NCBI GenBank assembly: GCA_965222515.1
Contig: CBDCUE010000021.1
Location: 127,774 to 191,773, forward strand
Length of the DNA: 64,000 nt
From: CBDCUE01 sp965222515
Lineage (GTDB): Bacteria; Pseudomonadota; Alphaproteobacteria; Rickettsiales; JABIRX01
Direction of reading: 5' to 3'
Below the pieces are notes generated by a model. It ran no database searches. It was not told the origin of the DNA and saw only the letters and a list, made by a program, of their open reading frames with translations. Positions 61,557 through 64,000 of this stretch are shown one piece after another. The translations under genes were made by a program, and so were the position numbers. Within the stretch, counting starts at the first letter, position 1. Every line of letters starts with the position of its first letter.

Positions 61557-64000
61557 TTATTTATTTATTTTAGGATCTCTTGGGTAAGAAGTGATTATAT
61601 CAAACCCTCCTTGATCACTTTTCTTCAAAATAGTTTTACTGTTAGTTCTATCAATAATCCTTGTTTCATTTTTGTTTATACCTCTACCTATAACTCTGTT
61701 GTGATTATATTCTATAGAAAGAGGATTTTTTTTACTTTTATCTACATTTTTTAACCAATCATCAATCGTATTTTTATTACCTCTTATAGATTCATTCACA
61801 ACATTATTTGCAGTATCTAAATCAGGATATGATGAGCTTCCTGATATGTTTTTATTGTTTTCTATTCTATTTAATATTTCTTTATCTGTTTTTCCTACAT
61901 GTCTTTCTATTGTATGTCCTCTATGATTTCCTCCTTCTGCTTTTTCCAAATCTACACCATTATCATTCGCTACATTACTACTATTAGGACTATTGCCACT
62001 ACTTCCACTGCCACCATTGTTTTTATATTTTTTCTGAAATGCTTTTTTTTCTATTGAGTGTTTTTTTGCTATATCCTCAGCACTATCCGTCAGATCCATA
62101 ATGTCTGTTTTTTGCCATTCTGCTCTCTCTGCTTTTTTCTTTCCTACCTTGCCTTTAATAAAATTAATTATACCATCACCTTGCCTAGATGCCTGTATTC
62201 CTGCACTCGCTACTCCTGGAACTATGGGGAATAAAACTCCTATTGTATCTAATATCAAACCTCCTGCATCTATTACTGCATCTTTGTATTTACTATTTCT
62301 TAAATTCTTATATAAACTTACACTTCCCATCGTCAAACTCGCAGCCTCCAAACCTGCCTCTAAATAATTATTATTATTCTCTCTGTCTTGATGATATAAA
62401 ATAGATGATTTCACTGTTCCAACTGCTAAAGTCTTATTATTAAGCACTTTATACTCCTTATTCCAATCTGCACTTGTTCTTGTATTAGTATTCACATTGC
62501 CATTCGCAGCATTGTTATACTCCCAAACCTTCTGTGCATAATCTCCCCTCCTCTTCGCTACTACCTCATTTTCTTTATGCCCTTCAAAATTTGTTGTCTC
62601 GTGATATAGTTTGTTTATAACTTCCCCACTATCCGTCAAATCTGTTTTTGCTGTATTAATATTTGTTGTTTTTATTCCATTTCCTCCCGTTGCTTTCTCT
62701 CCTCCATTATATGAAAATGCTTCAGGAGCATTCTCTCCATCATTTTGATATAATATCACCTCTCCATCATGACCATCAGCATTATTCGCATTTGCATCAT
62801 CTACCGTTTTTTGTGCCGTTGCTTGAACTTCTGCTGGAGTATAGTTTGTCAAACCATTCATCTTATCCGTCGTCTCTTGATCTTTTTGTGTTGTTTCTAT
62901 CCCATTCACTACACCCAAATTAATCTTCTTCTGATCTTTATAACTACTATCTTTTCCATTCAATCTTACATTATCATATGCCGCCGTTAAAAATGCTCCT
63001 GTCTTTGCATCATATTTATTAGTAAAATCTTGCATCGACTCTCCTGCTTTTTCTAACCCCGCTCCTTTCAACCCTGCTGTCGCTCCTCTTAAAATATTTG
63101 TATCCATTCTTATCCCATCCTTCGCTGCTTTTATTACATTCTTCGACAAATTTGCTAGTTGCTCTTTCATCTCATCTTTCCCCTTCTTACTAAACCATCT
63201 ATTATCTACACTCACCTCAAAATCCAATGCTCCCGTTATCTTATCACTCCTTATCTCCTGACTCTTATTTATCTCTCTGTTTAATCCTGTTATTTCTTGC
63301 CCTAATTCTTCCTCTCCTGTCTTAACTTCAAATATTCCTGTTCTATTTCTTACTATCTTTCCTGACTTTGATTGATCTGCTATCTTTATATTCCCTAATC
63401 CTATTGTTGATCTCGTTATCCCCTCTTTATCACTTCCTTTGTTTGTCATTGATATTGTACTTGTCCCTCCAATATTCACTCCAGAACCTTGTTGCTTGCT
63501 ATAATGACTATCTTTTATATCCTCATATGTTAAACTTCCTGTTGATATATTTAAATTTCCTCCATCTGTTCCATCTACTTTCTTGTTTGCTATCTCCCCC
63601 CCTTTTATATGTGTCTTTCCTTCTGCTTTTACTGATACACTTCTTCTCCCTATTATACTTGTTTGATTATCTACCCATGTTCTATCACTATATCCATTTG
63701 AACTACTAAATCCTCCACTTAATCCACCACTTCCTCCTCCTAAACTTATACTCATCCCTCTATTACTACTATAACTTCTATTCTGCTTACTCTCTATTGT
63801 TAAATCATTCCCCACTTCCAAATCTACCTCTCCTGCTTCCACATTCGCTCCACTAAGCTTCGTATCATTACCACTTTTGATCTTTATCTTCCCTCCTGTC
63901 CCCAAAAAACTATTATTATAACTCGTGCTATTTGACTTCGCTGAACTATTTCCATATCCTCCACTAAAACTATTCCCATTTGTTCCAAAACTATAACTCA
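61557..64000 (-). CDS. cdiA: CdiA-like filamentous haemagglutinin with RNase A-like toxin C terminus, 5' end outside the window
   Basis: The frame is open to the window edge (813 residues seen), so the TTG at 63905 is not the start. Haemagglutinin-type repeats are at 63300-64000 (IKSGNDTKLSGANVEAG, VGNDLTIESKQN, glycine/serine-rich). A hydrophobic pre-toxin region is near 62160-62290. The last 118 residues (61560-61915) begin HTIERHVGKTDKEILNRI and end FDIITSYPRDPKINK. They match my memory of the bacterial RNase A-like CdiA-CT domain, with His in HTIERH and the Thr-x-Tyr pair near the end. CdiA is a surface filament that delivers its C-terminal toxin into neighbouring cells. No cdiB is visible; it would lie beyond the right edge. 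Confidence 0.82.
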   Translation of the reverse strand, partial: SYSFGTNGNSFSGGYGNSSAKSNSTSYNNSFLGTGGKIKIKSGNDTKLSGANVEAGEVDLEVGNDLTIESKQNRSYSSNRGMSISLGGGSGGLSGGFSSSNGYSDRTWVDNQTSIIGRRSVSVKAEGKTHIKGGEIANKKVDGTDGGNLNISTGSLTYEDIKDSHYSKQQGSGVNIGGTSTISMTNKGSDKEGITRSTIGLGNIKIADQSKSGKIVRNRTGIFEVKTGEEELGQEITGLNREINKSQEIRSDKITGALDFEVSVDNRWFSKKGKDEMKEQLANLSKNVIKAAKDGIRMDTNILRGATAGLKGAGLEKAGESMQDFTNKYDAKTGAFLTAAYDNVRLNGKDSSYKDQKKINLGVVNGIETTQKDQETTDKMNGLTNYTPAEVQATAQKTVDDANANNADGHDGEVILYQNDGENAPEAFSYNGGEKATGGNGIKTTNINTAKTDLTDSGEVINKLYHETTNFEGHKENEVVAKRRGDYAQKVWEYNNAANGNVNTNTRTSADWNKEYKVLNNKTLAVGTVKSSILYHQDRENNNNYLEAGLEAASLTMGSVSLYKNLRNSKYKDAVIDAGGLILDTIGVLFPIVPGVASAGIQASRQGDGIINFIKGKVGKKKAERAEWQKTDIMDLTDSAEDIAKKHSIEKKAFQKKYKNNGGSGSSGNSPNSSNVANDNGVDLEKAEGGNHRGHTIERHVGKTDKEILNRIENNKNISGSSSYPDLDTANNVVNESIRGNKNTIDDWLKNVDKSKKNPLSIEYNHNRVIGRGINKNETRIIDRTNSKTILKKSDQGGFDIITSYPRDPKINK

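Noticed and set aside
62663..63709. Several plus-strand ORFs opposite the CdiA-like gene
   Set aside because: They are hydrophobic Leu/Ile/His-rich shadow frames of the strongly supported minus-strand gene.
63903..63905. TTG as start of the CdiA-like protein
   Set aside because: The same frame stays open with similar Gly/Ser/Asn-rich sequence to the window edge, so the real start is outside.

Overview
This very AT-rich window looks like the genome of a host-associated alphaproteobacterium, most likely of the Rickettsiales or a similar endosymbiont lineage. The reasons are a DUF2610 protein of the kind I associate with Rickettsiales, alphaproteobacterial gene pairs (ppiD-trpE, infA-maf, ubiE-ubiB, rpsB-tsf), ankyrin and LRR proteins, many decayed insertion sequences and many intergenic palindromes. 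The genus cannot be fixed from the sequence. LPS synthesis (kdsB), peptidoglycan synthesis (murE), a pilus-type secretin and a prepilin peptidase suggest a complete Gram-negative envelope.

Layout. 1-3550: C-terminal part of an LRR protein with a recent internal duplication. 3571-4351: palindrome and a chimeric scar of IS3 and IS982 pieces. 4370-9803 (-): pccA, ppiD, trpE. 10319-10588 (-): tRNA-Asp, tRNA-Val, tRNA-Ala. 10669-13085 (-): ndk, then infA-maf-mscS. 13703-15480 (+): ruvX-gltX. 15580-25965 (+): a giant VCBS/cadherin/LamG adhesin built from a multi-domain super-repeat. 26082-27250 (+): mutM and a small exported protein. 27318-29471 (-): secretin, HU. 29587-33804 (-): a tight five-gene operon vanX-dadA-DUF2610-ygfZ-murE. 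33812-37262 (+): ankyrin protein, recO, rho. 37313-38622 (-): pgsA-kdsB. 39191-41588 (+): ridA, pilD, rppH, rpmE, hemJ. 41731-42672 (-): trxB. 42759-47364 (+): nadK, ispG, ubiE-ubiB. 47422-49176 (-): an unrecognised 584-residue protein. 49351-54005 (+): DUF2157, GDYXXLXY protein, AsmA-like protein, tRNA-Ser. 54085-55610: IS982 inside a foldback made of two IS5-type ends. 55613-57372 (-): rpsB-tsf. 57588-61093: an IS5-type element, two small membrane-protein genes and a second IS982. 61192-64000 (-): CdiI-like immunity gene and the C-terminal half of a CdiA-like protein with an RNase A-like toxin domain.

The most unusual signal is a conserved leader in front of five unrelated operons on both strands (pccA, infA, ruvX, pgsA, ubiE). 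Each has GTGTAAATG opening a tiny ORF that begins M-L-x-R/K-L, then in most copies an (AACAA)CCTTAACTT-A-rich block, then the gene start, usually 56-61 nt from the small ATG. A second theme is reading frames broken at runs of six or seven A (rho, both IS982 copies, the IS5-type transposase) that one-base slippage would restore.

Functionally the window combines housekeeping genes with surface and conflict genes: a giant adhesin, a contact-dependent inhibition toxin with immunity, an LRR protein and an ankyrin protein. It also holds a possible D-alanine salvage route (VanX-like dipeptidase plus DadA-like dehydrogenase). All positions and alignments were read by eye and no search was run.
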